A stretch of 64,000 nucleotides of DNA from Chitinophagaceae bacterium (GTDB lineage: Bacteria > Bacteroidota > Bacteroidia > Chitinophagales > Chitinophagaceae). The notes below the pieces were generated by a model. The model was not told the DNA's origin, searched no databases, and was given only the letters and a program-made list of their open reading frames with translations. A program made the position numbers and the translations under genes. The stretch lies in assembly GCA_003168265.1 (NCBI GenBank), contig PMSV01000024.1:480156-544155 (forward strand), given 5' to 3'. Positions 1 to 9,673 of the stretch are shown piece after piece; within the stretch, counting starts at the first letter, position 1, and each line of letters starts with the position of its first letter.

Positions 1-527
1 GCCCCAACGGTTCGGGCAAATCCACTCTGCTTCAGGTGATCGCAGGAGCCATGGAATGCAGCGAAGGCAAAATCAGTTATTATGATGGTCCGCAAAGCAG
101 TCTGCAGCTTATTCCTTTTGAAGGCATTTACCAAAGGATATCGATTGCGGCGCCCTTCCTGGAACTCATCGAAGAAATGACCTTCGAAGAATTCCTCAGC
201 TTTCACCTGTCATTCAAAACCCTGTTAAAAGGACTGGACCCTCTTGAGGCCATGGAATCAGTCGGTTTGGGCAAATCTGCGCATAAGCAGATCCGTTATT
301 ATTCATCCGGCATGAAACAACGGGTAAAACTGGCCCAGGCTTTTTTCTCGGACGCCCAGGTTCTTTTTCTTGATGAACCGACAACCAATCTCGATGCTGA
401 CGGCATTGCCTTATACCTCCGTTTGGTCCGCGACTACGGAAAGGACCGAATCATCCTGGTCAGCTCAAACGACGAACAGGAATATCGATTCTGCAACGAG
501 CGTATAAATATTCTGGATTTTAAGTAG
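1..527 (+). CDS. ABC transporter ATP-binding protein, 5' end cut by window
   Basis: ATP-hydrolysing subunit of an ABC transporter; the substrate cannot be told. The reading frame is open from base 3, where PNGSGKSTLL is the Walker A motif, so the true start lies left of the window. Further on are a signature-like YYSSGMKQRVKLAQAF (a weak form of LSGGQ) and Walker B VLFLDEPTTNLD, followed by a switch-region SSND in place of the usual H-loop histidine. A visible length of about 175 residues fits a small single-domain ATPase of the CcmA/gliding type. The next gene runs in the opposite direction. The family call is firm, the role is unknown. Confidence 0.85.
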   Translation, partial: PNGSGKSTLLQVIAGAMECSEGKISYYDGPQSSLQLIPFEGIYQRISIAAPFLELIEEMTFEEFLSFHLSFKTLLKGLDPLEAMESVGLGKSAHKQIRYYSSGMKQRVKLAQAFFSDAQVLFLDEPTTNLDADGIALYLRLVRDYGKDRIILVSSNDEQEYRFCNERINILDFK

Positions 528-546
528 CATTTCCCGATCGCTGATC

Positions 547-1761
547 TCAGCGCTGGCTTGCGATCAGCAGGTTCAGGTCTGTGTATTTGAGGTCGAAACG
601 CTGGCTAAGGTGGAAATTGGTAAGGGCTCCTTTGAAAAGATAGATCCCGCTTCGCAGATGGACCTTATGCCAAACAAGGTTCTCAAAGCCTCCTTCATCC
701 GCCGCTTCCAGGATCAGGGGCATCAGTACATTGCTTACTGCCTGTGAAGCCGTTCTTGCGAACCCGGAAGGTATATTCGGAACGCAGTAATGGATTACCC
801 CATATTTCATGAAGATCGGATGCTCATGGGTCGTGATTTCGGAGGTCTCAAAGCACCCGCCCCTATCAATGCTCACATCGATGATCACGCTGCCGGACCG
901 CATATTGCTGACCATTTCTTCTGAGACCACTACAGCGGTCCTTCCACTTTGCGAACTCAAAGCCCCTACTGCCACTTCACAGGTCTTCAGTTGTTTTGAC
1001 AGGATCCGGGGCTCTATCACAGAGGTCCACATTCGTTGGCCAATATTGTTTTGGAGCCTTTTCAGGCGATAAACTGAATTATCAAAGACTTTGACCGAAG
1101 CGCCCAGGGCGAGGGCTGCACGGGCAGCAAATTCTCCGACGATTCCCGCACCGATTATAATAACTTTAGTGGGTGGTATGCCGGAAATCCCGCCAAGTAA
1201 AACGCCCTTGCCATGATTGGCTGAACCGAGGTATTGCCCGGCGATCAGCATCACCGCGCTTCCTGCGATCTCGCTCATGCTCCTTACAATCGGATAAGAA
1301 CCGCTGTCATCTTTCAGATTTTCAAAAGAAATGGCCGTGATCCGTTTCTCCATCATTTTCTCCAGCAATTCCGCCTTCATGGCCGAAAGATGAATGGGTG
1401 AAATAAGGATCTGGTTCATTTGGAGCAAGGGAATATCCTCGTCCACCACCGGCGCGCTTTTCACCAGAAGAGGAGCCCGAAATACTTCCGCCTTATCAAA
1501 AACAATGCGTGCACCGGCCTCGCTGTATTCTTTATCGGCATAATGAGTGGCCTCTCCCGCATTGTGTTCGATGACGACGTTGTGACCGTTGCTCACCAGC
1601 ACGCCGACAGCTTCCGGGGTGAGGGCAATGCGATTTTCCTGGAAAGCGGTTTCTTTAGGAATGCCGATATGCAGATGAGCTTCCTTCGGTTTGACATCAA
1701 GGGTTTCTTCAAGGGTTTCATAACTAAAGCTCGTACTGATTATCGGTTTTTGTTGAGACAT
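547..1761 (-). CDS. ald: Alanine dehydrogenase
   Basis: NAD-dependent enzyme interconverting L-alanine and pyruvate plus ammonia, in the cytoplasm. The 404-residue protein starts with a roughly 30-residue extension before the catalytic domain (IGIPKETAFQENRIALTPE, the AlaDH/PNT N-terminal signature). The Rossmann motif VIIIGAGIVGEFAARAA lies near residues 200-216, and the C-terminal part carries CVPNIPSGFARTAS. The length is slightly above the usual 370, as is common for Bacteroidota forms with an N-terminal extension. The related NAD(P) transhydrogenase alpha subunit is the main alternative, but the IPSGFARTAS region fits alanine dehydrogenase. It stands alone, convergent with the ABC ATPase. 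Confidence 0.85.
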   Translation of the reverse strand: MSQQKPIISTSFSYETLEETLDVKPKEAHLHIGIPKETAFQENRIALTPEAVGVLVSNGHNVVIEHNAGEATHYADKEYSEAGARIVFDKAEVFRAPLLVKSAPVVDEDIPLLQMNQILISPIHLSAMKAELLEKMMEKRITAISFENLKDDSGSYPIVRSMSEIAGSAVMLIAGQYLGSANHGKGVLLGGISGIPPTKVIIIGAGIVGEFAARAALALGASVKVFDNSVYRLKRLQNNIGQRMWTSVIEPRILSKQLKTCEVAVGALSSQSGRTAVVVSEEMVSNMRSGSVIIDVSIDRGGCFETSEITTHEHPIFMKYGVIHYCVPNIPSGFARTASQAVSNVLMPLILEAADEGGFENLVWHKVHLRSGIYLFKGALTNFHLSQRFDLKYTDLNLLIASQR

Positions 1762-1925
1762 GGTCAGGGCCGTATATTTTATTTAAAGCGTTTTTTGCAA
1801 TTAAGTAATTTACAATATTAAGTTGATTTGGGGAGAAACAATTATTCTTTAGGCATTGCCGGCGGATAAATATAAATTGCTGAAACCCAGTCCCATTAAC
1901 AGCTTCAGTCCTGCAGCGCGGTTGG

Positions 1926-2636
1926 TCATCCGGAAGTCAGCAGCACTGCCGATACAAGGGCGGCAGTTTCAGATCTCAGTCTGTTTTGCCCCAAGGATAC
2001 GGGAATAAAATCATGTGCAACGGCCAGTTCAATTTCCTCCTTTGTAAAATCTCCTTCCGGACCGATCAGAATAATTGTTGAATTCACGGATCTATCGAAA
2101 GCTTCACCTAAGAAGACCTTTGAATCTTCCAGGCAATGCGCGATGAATTTCTGGTATTGGAAAGACTGGGCCAGGGCCTTTTCAAATTCCATGGGGTTTT
2201 TCAGTTCCGGTAACCAAACCTGTTGGGATTGCAATAGTGCGCTTACAAGGATCTGCTCCATTCTTTCCTTACGAAGATGGGTCTTTCCCGTTCGCTTGCA
2301 GATCAGAGGCCATATTTCGGAGACGCCGAGTTCAGTGGCTTTCTCCAGAAACCATTCAAAGCGTCCGGCATGGTTCAATAAGGAGATGGCGATCCGTACG
2401 AGCTTGTTGCTTTGCCTTTTCGTGAATGTCCTCTCCCGAATATTCACCCGGCATTTTTTCTTATGATTATCGGTCAGTTCACAGTTTAACAGCAGGCCCC
2501 TGCCATTTGTCAGAGCAATCCTTTCCCCGGCCTGCATTCTCAGTACCTGAGCCACATGCCGGGAATTCTCTTCATTGAGCTCAAGTATACCGGCATCATC
2601 AGGAACCTTATCGATATAAAAAATTGGCAATGACAT
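1926..2636 (-). CDS. rsmE: 16S rRNA (uracil1498-N3)-methyltransferase
   Basis: SAM-dependent SPOUT methyltransferase that methylates U1498 of 16S rRNA in the 30S subunit. The 236-residue length is typical. The N-terminal PUA-like part carries NSRHVAQVLRMQAGE. The C-terminal trefoil-knot SAM site shows IILIGPEGDFTKEEIELA and LGQNRLRSETAAL, both diagnostic. The next gene on the same strand (a CYTH protein) ends 12 bases upstream, so the two are probably cotranscribed. Confidence 0.93.
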   Translation of the reverse strand: MSLPIFYIDKVPDDAGILELNEENSRHVAQVLRMQAGERIALTNGRGLLLNCELTDNHKKKCRVNIRERTFTKRQSNKLVRIAISLLNHAGRFEWFLEKATELGVSEIWPLICKRTGKTHLRKERMEQILVSALLQSQQVWLPELKNPMEFEKALAQSFQYQKFIAHCLEDSKVFLGEAFDRSVNSTIILIGPEGDFTKEEIELAVAHDFIPVSLGQNRLRSETAALVSAVLLTSG

Positions 2637-2648
2637 AGGCTTTTCAAT

Positions 2649-3185
2649 TTATAGAGGGCGGAACTGAAGTTCTTTTTCTATGAGCAAATCGCTGTAGGAA
2701 TTTGCGATATAATCTCCGGGGGCTATGTCAAAAAAATGGGCAAAATGCCTGCATTGTTTTTGCAACTGCTCTTCTCCGATTTTACCATCCCGGTCAATGG
2801 CCTCGACTTCGAGAAATTCTCCGAGCCCCCTTACCCGATCAAAATGAAATTTAACCTGATCGATGAAATAAATCCGGCGGAGCTTTTCCACGATCACGCG
2901 TATCCCATGTAGTTTTATGAGGATTTCTTTCAGCGCCGGGCTTGGCTGCTGTTCATATAAAAGGATTTCAGATTGTCTCGCCCCGGCCTGATCGCCGCGT
3001 TCATAATAGATCAACGCGTTTTCAATATTTCCTTCCCTTAATTTGAGACGACCCCTGGGGACCACGAAATAGGTATCGATCTGCCGATCCTCCCCACAGA
3101 ATCTTGGCCCGAGCCCAATTAATTTTTCTTCGCAAGCATCCAGGTTCCTGGCCTTTGCTTTAAATTCAAAATTTCGAAAAGACAT
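2649..3185 (-). CDS. CYTH-domain protein (class IV adenylate cyclase-like)
   Basis: A 178-residue CYTH-fold protein. Near the N-terminus is EFKAKA, a variant of the ExExK metal/phosphate motif in which the second acid is replaced. DTYF and GRLKLREG follow, then a C-terminal LGEFLEVEAI strand. These match the CyaB/thiamine-triphosphatase superfamily, whose members bind triphosphates. Because the first motif is altered, the substrate cannot be assigned. It lies between dnaB and rsmE on the same strand, 41 bases after dnaB ends, and may be in one transcript with them. The fold is likely, the activity unknown. Confidence 0.75.
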   Translation of the reverse strand: MSFRNFEFKAKARNLDACEEKLIGLGPRFCGEDRQIDTYFVVPRGRLKLREGNIENALIYYERGDQAGARQSEILLYEQQPSPALKEILIKLHGIRVIVEKLRRIYFIDQVKFHFDRVRGLGEFLEVEAIDRDGKIGEEQLQKQCRHFAHFFDIAPGDYIANSYSDLLIEKELQFRPL

Positions 3186-3226
3186 GACTAAAATAGGAAA
3201 GACCGGAGTCGGTTTAGATTTTAATT

Positions 3227-4789
3227 TTAAAAAGGGGGCTGTTCCTCTTCATCGGAGGAAGGGAAATCATTCATCCGACTTCCTGCCTGGATAAAAAGCT
3301 TGGCGCCCCCTTCCTCATCAGGTACAGGTTTCCAGTTTCCAGCGGGAAGTCCAATGCCACCGAAATCGCTTCCTCCTTCTTCCACGAATTTCTGGATATG
3401 CAGTAAGGCTCTCAATTTAATTGTTTCGAGGGAGCCATTGCGGTGTTTGGCGATTCTGACATGGGTTTCTCCCCGATTGCTTTCCCCCATTTCGTTGGCG
3501 TTGATATCATAGTATTCGGGCCTGTAAAGGAACATGACAAGGTCGGCATCCTGCTCGATGGCTCCCGATTCACGCAGATCGCTGAGCTGGGGCATCTTGC
3601 TTCCTTCCTTTCTCTTCTCCACTTCACGACTCAACTGGGAGAGCGCGATTATGGGAACAGAAAGCTCCTTGGCCAGGCTTTTCAGGTCCCTGGAAATGCG
3701 ACTGATCTCCTGTTCCCTGTTGCTGTTTTTATTGTCGCCGGTTCCGCTCATGAGCTGCAGGTAATCGATGATGATCAGCCCCACATTGTGCTTGTTTTTC
3801 AAACGGCGGCATTTTGCACGGAATTCAAAAATGTTGAGTGCCGCAGTATCGTCTATAAATATTGGTGCCTGTGCCAGCCTCTGTATGCCCTTAGCATAAA
3901 GCTGTTTCATTTCATGTTCTTCAAGTTTTCCGCGGGCGATCTTTTCAAGCCAGATCTCGCTTTCGGCAGAAAGGATGCGTTGTACGAGCTGGGCCGCGCT
4001 CATTTCAAGGCTGAAAAAAGCGATCGGGGTCGGTTTGCTGGCATGCAGGGCGGCATTACGCGCCAGATTAAGGGCGAAAGCGGTCTTACCGACAGAAGGC
4101 CGAGCTGCAAGGATGATCAGGTCCGTGGGCTGCCATCCGTAAGTGACATAGTCCAGGGAATGAAAACCTGATGGGACTCCAGTTATATCTTCGTTCTTAT
4201 GACGAAGGTCCTCAATGCGTTGAATGGTTTTAACCAGGACTGTATCTATGGAATCGAAGTTTTTACGGAGGTGGTTATTGGTGATCTCGAATAATTTGCT
4301 TTCAGCATCATCCAACAAGTCGAAAACATCGGTGCTATCCTCATAAGCATCCCCGATGATCTCCCCGCTGATGCGGATCAGTTCCCGCTGGATGAATTTT
4401 TGCATGATGATGCGGGCATGAGTCTCGATATTGGCCGCTGAAACCACGCTATTGGTCAGCTTGGTTATGTAGTAGGGGCCTCCGACGAATTCCAGTTCTT
4501 CACGAAATCTGAGTTCCTCTACAACTGTAAGGATATCAATAGGTTGATTTTTTTGAGCCAGCCCCGACATAGCCTGGAAGATCTTCTGATGGCTATCCAC
4601 ATAAAAACATTCCGGTTTGAGGATCTCAACTACCGTATCGAAAGCGCTTTTCTCCAGCATGATGGCTCCAAGAACGGCCTCTTCTATATCCTTTGCCTGT
4701 GGGGGAACCTTTCCATACATCATCGTACTGGTGTCAATGGCAGGAGCCCGTCTCAACTTTCTTTCCTTGTTAAAATTTGTAAGTTCCAT
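3227..4789 (-). CDS. dnaB: Replicative DNA helicase DnaB
   Basis: Hexameric helicase that unwinds DNA at the replication fork and recruits primase. In the 520-residue protein the N-terminal collar domain spans about residues 30-135 and begins with VPPQAKDIEEAVLGAIM. The RecA-like motor has Walker A ARPSVGKT at residues 229-236, Walker B LIIIDYLQLM, and the conserved LSQLSREVEKR and SDLRESGAIEQDADLV segments. No intein is seen in the Walker A region. The C-terminus adds an acidic tail (SSDEEEQPPF). It is followed on the same strand by the CYTH gene and rsmE. Confidence 0.97.
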   Translation of the reverse strand: MELTNFNKERKLRRAPAIDTSTMMYGKVPPQAKDIEEAVLGAIMLEKSAFDTVVEILKPECFYVDSHQKIFQAMSGLAQKNQPIDILTVVEELRFREELEFVGGPYYITKLTNSVVSAANIETHARIIMQKFIQRELIRISGEIIGDAYEDSTDVFDLLDDAESKLFEITNNHLRKNFDSIDTVLVKTIQRIEDLRHKNEDITGVPSGFHSLDYVTYGWQPTDLIILAARPSVGKTAFALNLARNAALHASKPTPIAFFSLEMSAAQLVQRILSAESEIWLEKIARGKLEEHEMKQLYAKGIQRLAQAPIFIDDTAALNIFEFRAKCRRLKNKHNVGLIIIDYLQLMSGTGDNKNSNREQEISRISRDLKSLAKELSVPIIALSQLSREVEKRKEGSKMPQLSDLRESGAIEQDADLVMFLYRPEYYDINANEMGESNRGETHVRIAKHRNGSLETIKLRALLHIQKFVEEGGSDFGGIGLPAGNWKPVPDEEGGAKLFIQAGSRMNDFPSSDEEEQPPF

Positions 4790-5214
4790 ATTGGGTTAGT
4801 AATGCCGTGAAAAAAATGAACTTCCGGGTACGGTGATGATGATCCCACTTGGCTAATTCGATTAACCAGGCTCATTGGGTAAGCATGCCATCTTAATGTT
4901 ATGAAATTATTACCTCCAGATGAACCGAATGTTAACCTATTGAGTCGGGAGGGCGAATTAAAATCCAAAATACCGATCAAAAAAATTTTTCCTTTTCAAT
5001 ATTTATTCAATTTCAATTCACCATCTATTTCACATCAAACTATGGCTTATGCACATTAAGGACCCGTCTTTCCACAATTTAAAAAAGTTTTTTGCCTTTT
5101 CTTTCCGGAAATTCACACAGTTTGTGCAAAAAGATTTATCGCAAAAAATTTTGCCAAATTTTATCACTACCAGAATGGACTTTCAGGGCTTTTTAGATAG
5201 ATCAGGCAAATTCA
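4790..5214. other. Intergenic stretch upstream of dnaB
   Basis: AT-rich non-coding DNA between the dnaB start and the terminator of the lipoprotein gene to the right. It should hold the dnaB promoter on the minus strand, but no exact TAnnTTTG match was found there. It contains short A and T tracts but no repeat, tRNA or convincing ORF. Confidence 0.5.
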
Positions 5215-5251
5215 AAAACGACTGCAACCGGCGAACGGGGCCGGTTGCAGT
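5215..5251 (-). terminator. Intrinsic terminator of the DUF6600-type lipoprotein gene
   Basis: Perfect 12-bp stem ACTGCAACCGGC (5221-5232) with its complement at 5240-5251 and a 7-nt loop. On the minus strand it is followed by CGTTTTTG. It lies 47 bases past the stop codon of the lipoprotein gene. Confidence 0.8.
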
Positions 5252-5297
5252 ATTTATATGTATATTTTTAATATGTTCAAATGCCCGCTGATATTGA

Positions 5298-6638
5298 TTA
5301 TCCTTGTTTGGGTGTATCGTCCGGCTTCTTTTTCTTATTCTGCTGTTGCTTGTTGGAAGGTTTTCCCGTCTGTTTTTGAGTCCCTTTTTGATTATTGTTG
5401 CCATTTGTCTGTCCTGACTGCACGGGAGGCTGCGCATTCTTTGGCGGATTGCCATTGTTCAACGGCGCCTTGGTCGGGCTGTTCGCCTGAGTTTGCTGCG
5501 GCGGCGGCGCTGCCTGCTTCTGTTGTACCTGTTTTGTCACAGGTTGTGCATTGACGTTAGCCGCGTTAGAATGGTTGACCTGATTTTGATTTTCCTGAGA
5601 CGGGGTCGTATTCGCATGCTGCTGCGACTGATTCGGATTCTTATCCGCCTCAATGACCCCATTATTTGCAGGTTTATTCGCAGGTTGCGGATTATTTTCA
5701 TTGTTATGCGCCGGTTTCGAGCTGGCTGCCTGGTTTGCCCTGTTTGATTGAAGATTATTCAGACTTTGCACCTTTGTGGGTGCCGGCTTGGGCGCGTTGA
5801 TAGTGCTGGTAGTCGTTGTCGCAGCCTTTACCTTAGGGCGGAAGAGGGCCAGTTGTCCATTATTCATTGCCTGTCCTGGCTTGTTGCTGGTGGTCAATTG
5901 TACCGGTTTCAAAGGGGTACCCGTAACACGTGAGACCTCATTCGGGTCAGGGCCTGCAGCATAGACATTGGTCACATGGGTATTGTTGATCGTCGTATTG
6001 TTAGTCGTCGTATTGTTGACACGGACATTAGTCACATTATTATTGATGATTGTCGTGTTATTGATGATCGTTACGTTCCGGTTTTCGTTGACATAATAAT
6101 TATTCACCGCAGGGCTGGTCACGTATTGCTGGGGAACAAAACACCAGTAATTGGCCGGAGGGTTATAACTAGTCATATACACGTTCTGGCTTACATTCGG
6201 TCCGATGGGTGCCCATCCGTAATAATCGTCGCTCCTCCTCCAACTTACCCAGGCGGGTGCCCAATCATAACCCGGCAACCAGAGCCATCCATATGCATCA
6301 TCATAGAACCAGCGTCCATAATGAAAAGTAGCCCAACCCCAGTTAAAGTCAGAAGCCCAAATCCAGCCCTGGTCAGTATAGACCCAATGACCATTCGTGA
6401 CATAAGGCTTAAAGGAATAATCGACATTGGGAGACCATACATAACCGTAATTCGGATAATCCACCCATTGCCCATAGGGGCTAAGGTCATCATAGAATGT
6501 CTGAAAAGAGATTTCCGGTTCGGCGGGTGCAGGCGCTGGCGGCGGCGGCGGCGGATTATAAACCGCAACATGGGCCGGGCTGCAGGAAAAAAAGAAGAAC
6601 GCTGCCAGGATTCCCAGCAGGCATAAGGCATTTTTCAT
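5298..6638 (-). CDS. DUF6600-type Trp/Tyr-rich lipoprotein with a Q/N/P-rich tail
   Basis: Predicted lipoprotein of 446 residues. The signal peptide ends near FFFFSC, with Cys19 as the lipid site, and a proline run follows (residues about 29-37). Residues about 45-170 hold repeated aromatic blocks of the kind YGQWVDYPNYGYVWSP, GHWVYTDQGWIW and YGRWFYDDAYGWLWLPG, the pattern of DUF6600-type envelope proteins. An Asn/Thr/Val-rich linker follows. The last 170 residues are a low-complexity Q/N/P/K tail without aromatic residues, probably disordered. Function is unknown; location in the outer membrane or periplasm is inferred from the signal. It has its own terminator and so is likely monocistronic. 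Confidence 0.8.
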   Translation of the reverse strand: MKNALCLLGILAAFFFFSCSPAHVAVYNPPPPPPAPAPAEPEISFQTFYDDLSPYGQWVDYPNYGYVWSPNVDYSFKPYVTNGHWVYTDQGWIWASDFNWGWATFHYGRWFYDDAYGWLWLPGYDWAPAWVSWRRSDDYYGWAPIGPNVSQNVYMTSYNPPANYWCFVPQQYVTSPAVNNYYVNENRNVTIINNTTIINNNVTNVRVNNTTTNNTTINNTHVTNVYAAGPDPNEVSRVTGTPLKPVQLTTSNKPGQAMNNGQLALFRPKVKAATTTTSTINAPKPAPTKVQSLNNLQSNRANQAASSKPAHNNENNPQPANKPANNGVIEADKNPNQSQQHANTTPSQENQNQVNHSNAANVNAQPVTKQVQQKQAAPPPQQTQANSPTKAPLNNGNPPKNAQPPVQSGQTNGNNNQKGTQKQTGKPSNKQQQNKKKKPDDTPKQG

Positions 6639-6760
6639 AATCTGATTTTAGATCATTCAAAAGTAGTTCAATTTTAATAAGGCAGGAACCGTGCTAAACT
6701 ATAAAAGGAATTTTTTTTAACAAGTGATTTACTAACATGGCTTCGCATAGACTCATGCGG

Positions 6761-6768
6761 TATATTTG
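6761..6768 (+). promoter_or_regulatory. Candidate -7 element upstream of pheT
   Basis: TATATTTG matches the Bacteroidota TAnnTTTG consensus, about 113 bases before the pheT start. No clear TTG lies 17-23 bases upstream, so the call is tentative. Confidence 0.35.
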
Positions 6769-6881
6769 CACTTTGTTCACAATCAGGAATATAAATAAAA
6801 CCGGCATGCGTATTTTGCCACATACAGAAGAATGTATATGGGAGGTTCCGACGGGCAAACACAAAAAATAAGAATTTTCAG

Positions 6882-9305
6882 ATGAAAATAAGTTACAATT
6901 GGCTCCATGAATACCTTCCGGTAAAGGTCGATCCGGAAAGATTATCCAAAATCCTCACCTCCGTCGGGTTGGAAGTGGAAAGCCTAGAAAAATACGAATC
7001 AGTGAAGGGAGCTTTAAAAGGCCTGGTAGTAGGGAAGGTCCTGAAATGCGAAAAACACCCAAACGCCGATAAACTAAAACTAACCCTTGTAGATATCGGC
7101 GGGACTGAGCCCCTTAGCATAGTCTGCGGTGCCCCCAATGTTGCCAAAGGCCAGAAAGTAGTCGTCGCGCGCATCGGTACGACCATCTATCCGCTCAAAG
7201 GAGAGCCCCTGACCATGAAAGTCGCTACCATACGGGGAATAGAAAGTCAGGGAATGATTTGTGCGGAGGATGAGATCGGCTTGGGGGAAGACCATCAGGG
7301 TATTATGATCCTTCCGGATGGGACGCAGATAGGGTCGGCAGTGGCCGATCTGATCAGGCCTTACGAAGATTATATTTATGAGATAGGGCTTACTCCCAAT
7401 CATATGGACGCGATGAGCCATATCGGCGTGGCCCGTGATATATGTGCATTTCTTTCCCACCATGGCAATAAGGACCTTCGATTGAAGCAACCCGATGCAC
7501 CCAATTTTCAGGCATCCGGTACAGGAATCCCCATTATCGTGACGATACAAAACATTATCGCATGCCAGCGTTATTCAGGCCTTGTCATTGATAATGTCAG
7601 GATAGAGCCCTCTCCATCCTGGATGCAGGACAAGCTCAAAGCAATCGGGGTCAGGCCCATCAATAATATCGTTGATATCACCAACTATGTGTTGCATGAG
7701 ACCGGGCAGCCGCTGCATGCTTTTGATGCACAGGAGATCATCGGCAACCAGATCATCATTCGCAATCTTCCGGAAGGCACCCCCTTCCGGACTCTTGATG
7801 AAAAGGATAGAAAACTGAGCATCGAAGACCTCATGATCTGCAATGCGGAATCCGGTATGTGCATTGCAGGGGTTTTTGGCGGATTAGAGAGCGGGATCAA
7901 GTCGACAACGACCCGCATCTTCCTCGAAAGCGCGTGGTTCAATCCAATCGATATCCGGAAAACATCTTTTCGTCATGGATTAAGGACGGATGCGGCAACA
8001 CATTTTGAGAAAGGTATGGATATTTCCAATACCGTCTTTGCTCTCAAAAGAACCGCTGCACTGATCCTTGAACTGAAAGCCGGGGAGATTGCTTCTGAGA
8101 TCATCGATGTCTATCCCCATCCGAAACCAATGACGGTAATCGTACTCAAATACCATTATCTCAATAAGCTCAGTGGGAAAAATTATCATCCGGACTCTGT
8201 TAAAAACATATTGCAAAGCCTGGGTTTCGGGATAATCAAGGAAGGGCTGGATGATCTTCACATTTCTGTTCCCTATCACAAGCCGGATATCACCCTTCCT
8301 GCTGATGTGGTAGAAGAAGTCATGCGGATAGACGGACTCGATAATATTCCGATTCCAGGTTCGATTACGATTTCACCTTCCGTAGAACCTGACCATGCTT
8401 CTTCCTCTTTTCGGGAAAAAGTGTCGGATTATCTGGTTGGCCTGGGTTTCCAGGAAATCTTCACCAATTCGATCACTAGTAGTGCCTATTATGAGGAGGC
8501 AGAACTTAAGGGATCCGTGCACATGATCAATAACCTAAGTGCGGACCTGGACATTCTCAGGCCGTGCATGTTGGAGACAGGACTGGAAACCCTTTCTTAT
8601 AACCTGAACCGGAAAATGGGCGATCTGCGTTTCTTTGATTTCGGAAAAACCTACCAAAGTAATCAGGTTGGCGTTTATTCCGAAAAAAACCACTTCACGC
8701 TTTATATAACGGGTGCGCTTTCCGAAGAGTCATGGAAAAGAAAACCCGAACCTGCAGATATTTATTATTTAAAGGGGGTATGCGAAAGGGTGGCTCTTTT
8801 GCTGAGCCCTGTTCCTCTGTTTTTTGAACGCTCTGATAAAAAAAGCCTGGAACCTGCTTTGACAGGTAAACTGCAAAATCTCAGCTTATTGCATTTCGGT
8901 TCTGTTAGCGCTTCGGTTCTGAAGAGATTCGACATCCGCCAGCCAGTCTATTTTGCCGATTTCGATTGGGACCTTTTATTATCCGTAGCCGGGCCAGGGA
9001 TTGAATTCCGGGAAATCCCGAAACAACTTCCCGTTATCCGGGATCTGGCCATCGTGGTGGACAAGGGCCTGTCCTATCAAAAAGTGGAGTTGACAATCAG
9101 GGGAAATGGCCTTTCCAGATTGAGGAATACCCGTCTTTTTGATGTTTTTGAAAATCCACGCCTCGGAGAAAACAAAAAATCGCTTGCTATTTCTTTTTCC
9201 TTTTGGGATGAAGACAAAACGCTCACAGATGAGGAAGTGGACTCCATGATGCAAAAAATCATGCAGTCTTTTGAAAAGGAATTGAGTGCTGAAATCCGAA
9301 AATAA
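6882..9305 (+). CDS. pheT: Phenylalanine--tRNA ligase beta subunit
   Basis: Beta subunit of the alpha2beta2 enzyme that charges tRNA-Phe. The 807-residue length is normal. The N-terminal MKISYNWLHEYLPV is typical. An OB-fold tRNA-binding domain spans about residues 40-155 (HPNADKLKLTLVDIG, SQGMICAEDEIGLG). The B3/B4 editing and B5 regions follow (RPINNIVDITNYVLHETGQP, HAFDAQEI). The C-terminal anticodon-binding FDX-ACB domain occupies about the last 95 residues (LPVIRDLAIVVDKGLSY). The alpha subunit gene is not in this window. Three short genes and zapA/rny follow on the same side. Confidence 0.97.
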   Translation: MKISYNWLHEYLPVKVDPERLSKILTSVGLEVESLEKYESVKGALKGLVVGKVLKCEKHPNADKLKLTLVDIGGTEPLSIVCGAPNVAKGQKVVVARIGTTIYPLKGEPLTMKVATIRGIESQGMICAEDEIGLGEDHQGIMILPDGTQIGSAVADLIRPYEDYIYEIGLTPNHMDAMSHIGVARDICAFLSHHGNKDLRLKQPDAPNFQASGTGIPIIVTIQNIIACQRYSGLVIDNVRIEPSPSWMQDKLKAIGVRPINNIVDITNYVLHETGQPLHAFDAQEIIGNQIIIRNLPEGTPFRTLDEKDRKLSIEDLMICNAESGMCIAGVFGGLESGIKSTTTRIFLESAWFNPIDIRKTSFRHGLRTDAATHFEKGMDISNTVFALKRTAALILELKAGEIASEIIDVYPHPKPMTVIVLKYHYLNKLSGKNYHPDSVKNILQSLGFGIIKEGLDDLHISVPYHKPDITLPADVVEEVMRIDGLDNIPIPGSITISPSVEPDHASSSFREKVSDYLVGLGFQEIFTNSITSSAYYEEAELKGSVHMINNLSADLDILRPCMLETGLETLSYNLNRKMGDLRFFDFGKTYQSNQVGVYSEKNHFTLYITGALSEESWKRKPEPADIYYLKGVCERVALLLSPVPLFFERSDKKSLEPALTGKLQNLSLLHFGSVSASVLKRFDIRQPVYFADFDWDLLLSVAGPGIEFREIPKQLPVIRDLAIVVDKGLSYQKVELTIRGNGLSRLRNTRLFDVFENPRLGENKKSLAISFSFWDEDKTLTDEEVDSMMQKIMQSFEKELSAEIRK

Positions 9306-9382
9306 GAATAGGGGGAATCGGGCCTGGTGATTTTGAGTACGGAATTTGCAATATATTGCTGTATTTTAATTAAGCTTTGAAT

Positions 9383-9670
9383 ATGGCTTCCATGGAGGAT
9401 CAGTTAAACCGCTTGCAATCCAAATTACAGGAGTTGATACACAGGTACCAGCTTCTGGAGAAAGAGCATGTCAGGTTAAGACTTGAAATTAAGGAAGAGA
9501 AGGAAAAAAACAATTGGCAGGAACAGAGAGCAGAACAATTAAAACTACAGGTAGAAATCCTCCAATCTTCCAGGAGCTCCATGCCTGATGACCAGAAGAA
9601 ATCTCTTGAAAAAAGGATCGGTCAGTATGTAAAGGAAATTGACAAGTGCATTGCCATGCTGAACGAATAA
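9383..9670 (+). CDS. Small coiled-coil protein between pheT and zapA
   Basis: About 95 residues, nearly all predicted helix with heptad-like spacing (LNRLQSKLQELIHRYQLLEK) and a long Glu/Lys/Arg-rich middle. No enzyme motif or membrane segment is visible. The start is taken at ATG 9383 because the alternative upstream TTG has no support. Its place just before zapA suggests a cell-division or ZapB-like coiled-coil partner, but this is only inference from context and shape. It is separated from zapA by an oppositely oriented small gene. Confidence 0.65.
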   Translation: MASMEDQLNRLQSKLQELIHRYQLLEKEHVRLRLEIKEEKEKNNWQEQRAEQLKLQVEILQSSRSSMPDDQKKSLEKRIGQYVKEIDKCIAMLNE

Positions 9671-9673
9671 CGT

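Noticed and set aside
3443..4171. Plus-strand 242-codon frame opposite dnaB
   Set aside because: Lies wholly inside the conserved dnaB motor domain on the other strand.
5976..6626. Plus-strand 216-codon open frame opposite the DUF6600-type lipoprotein
   Set aside because: It is antisense to a gene with a signal peptide and recognisable repeats, and its Ile/Arg-rich translation has no domain; it is a shadow of the biased codons.
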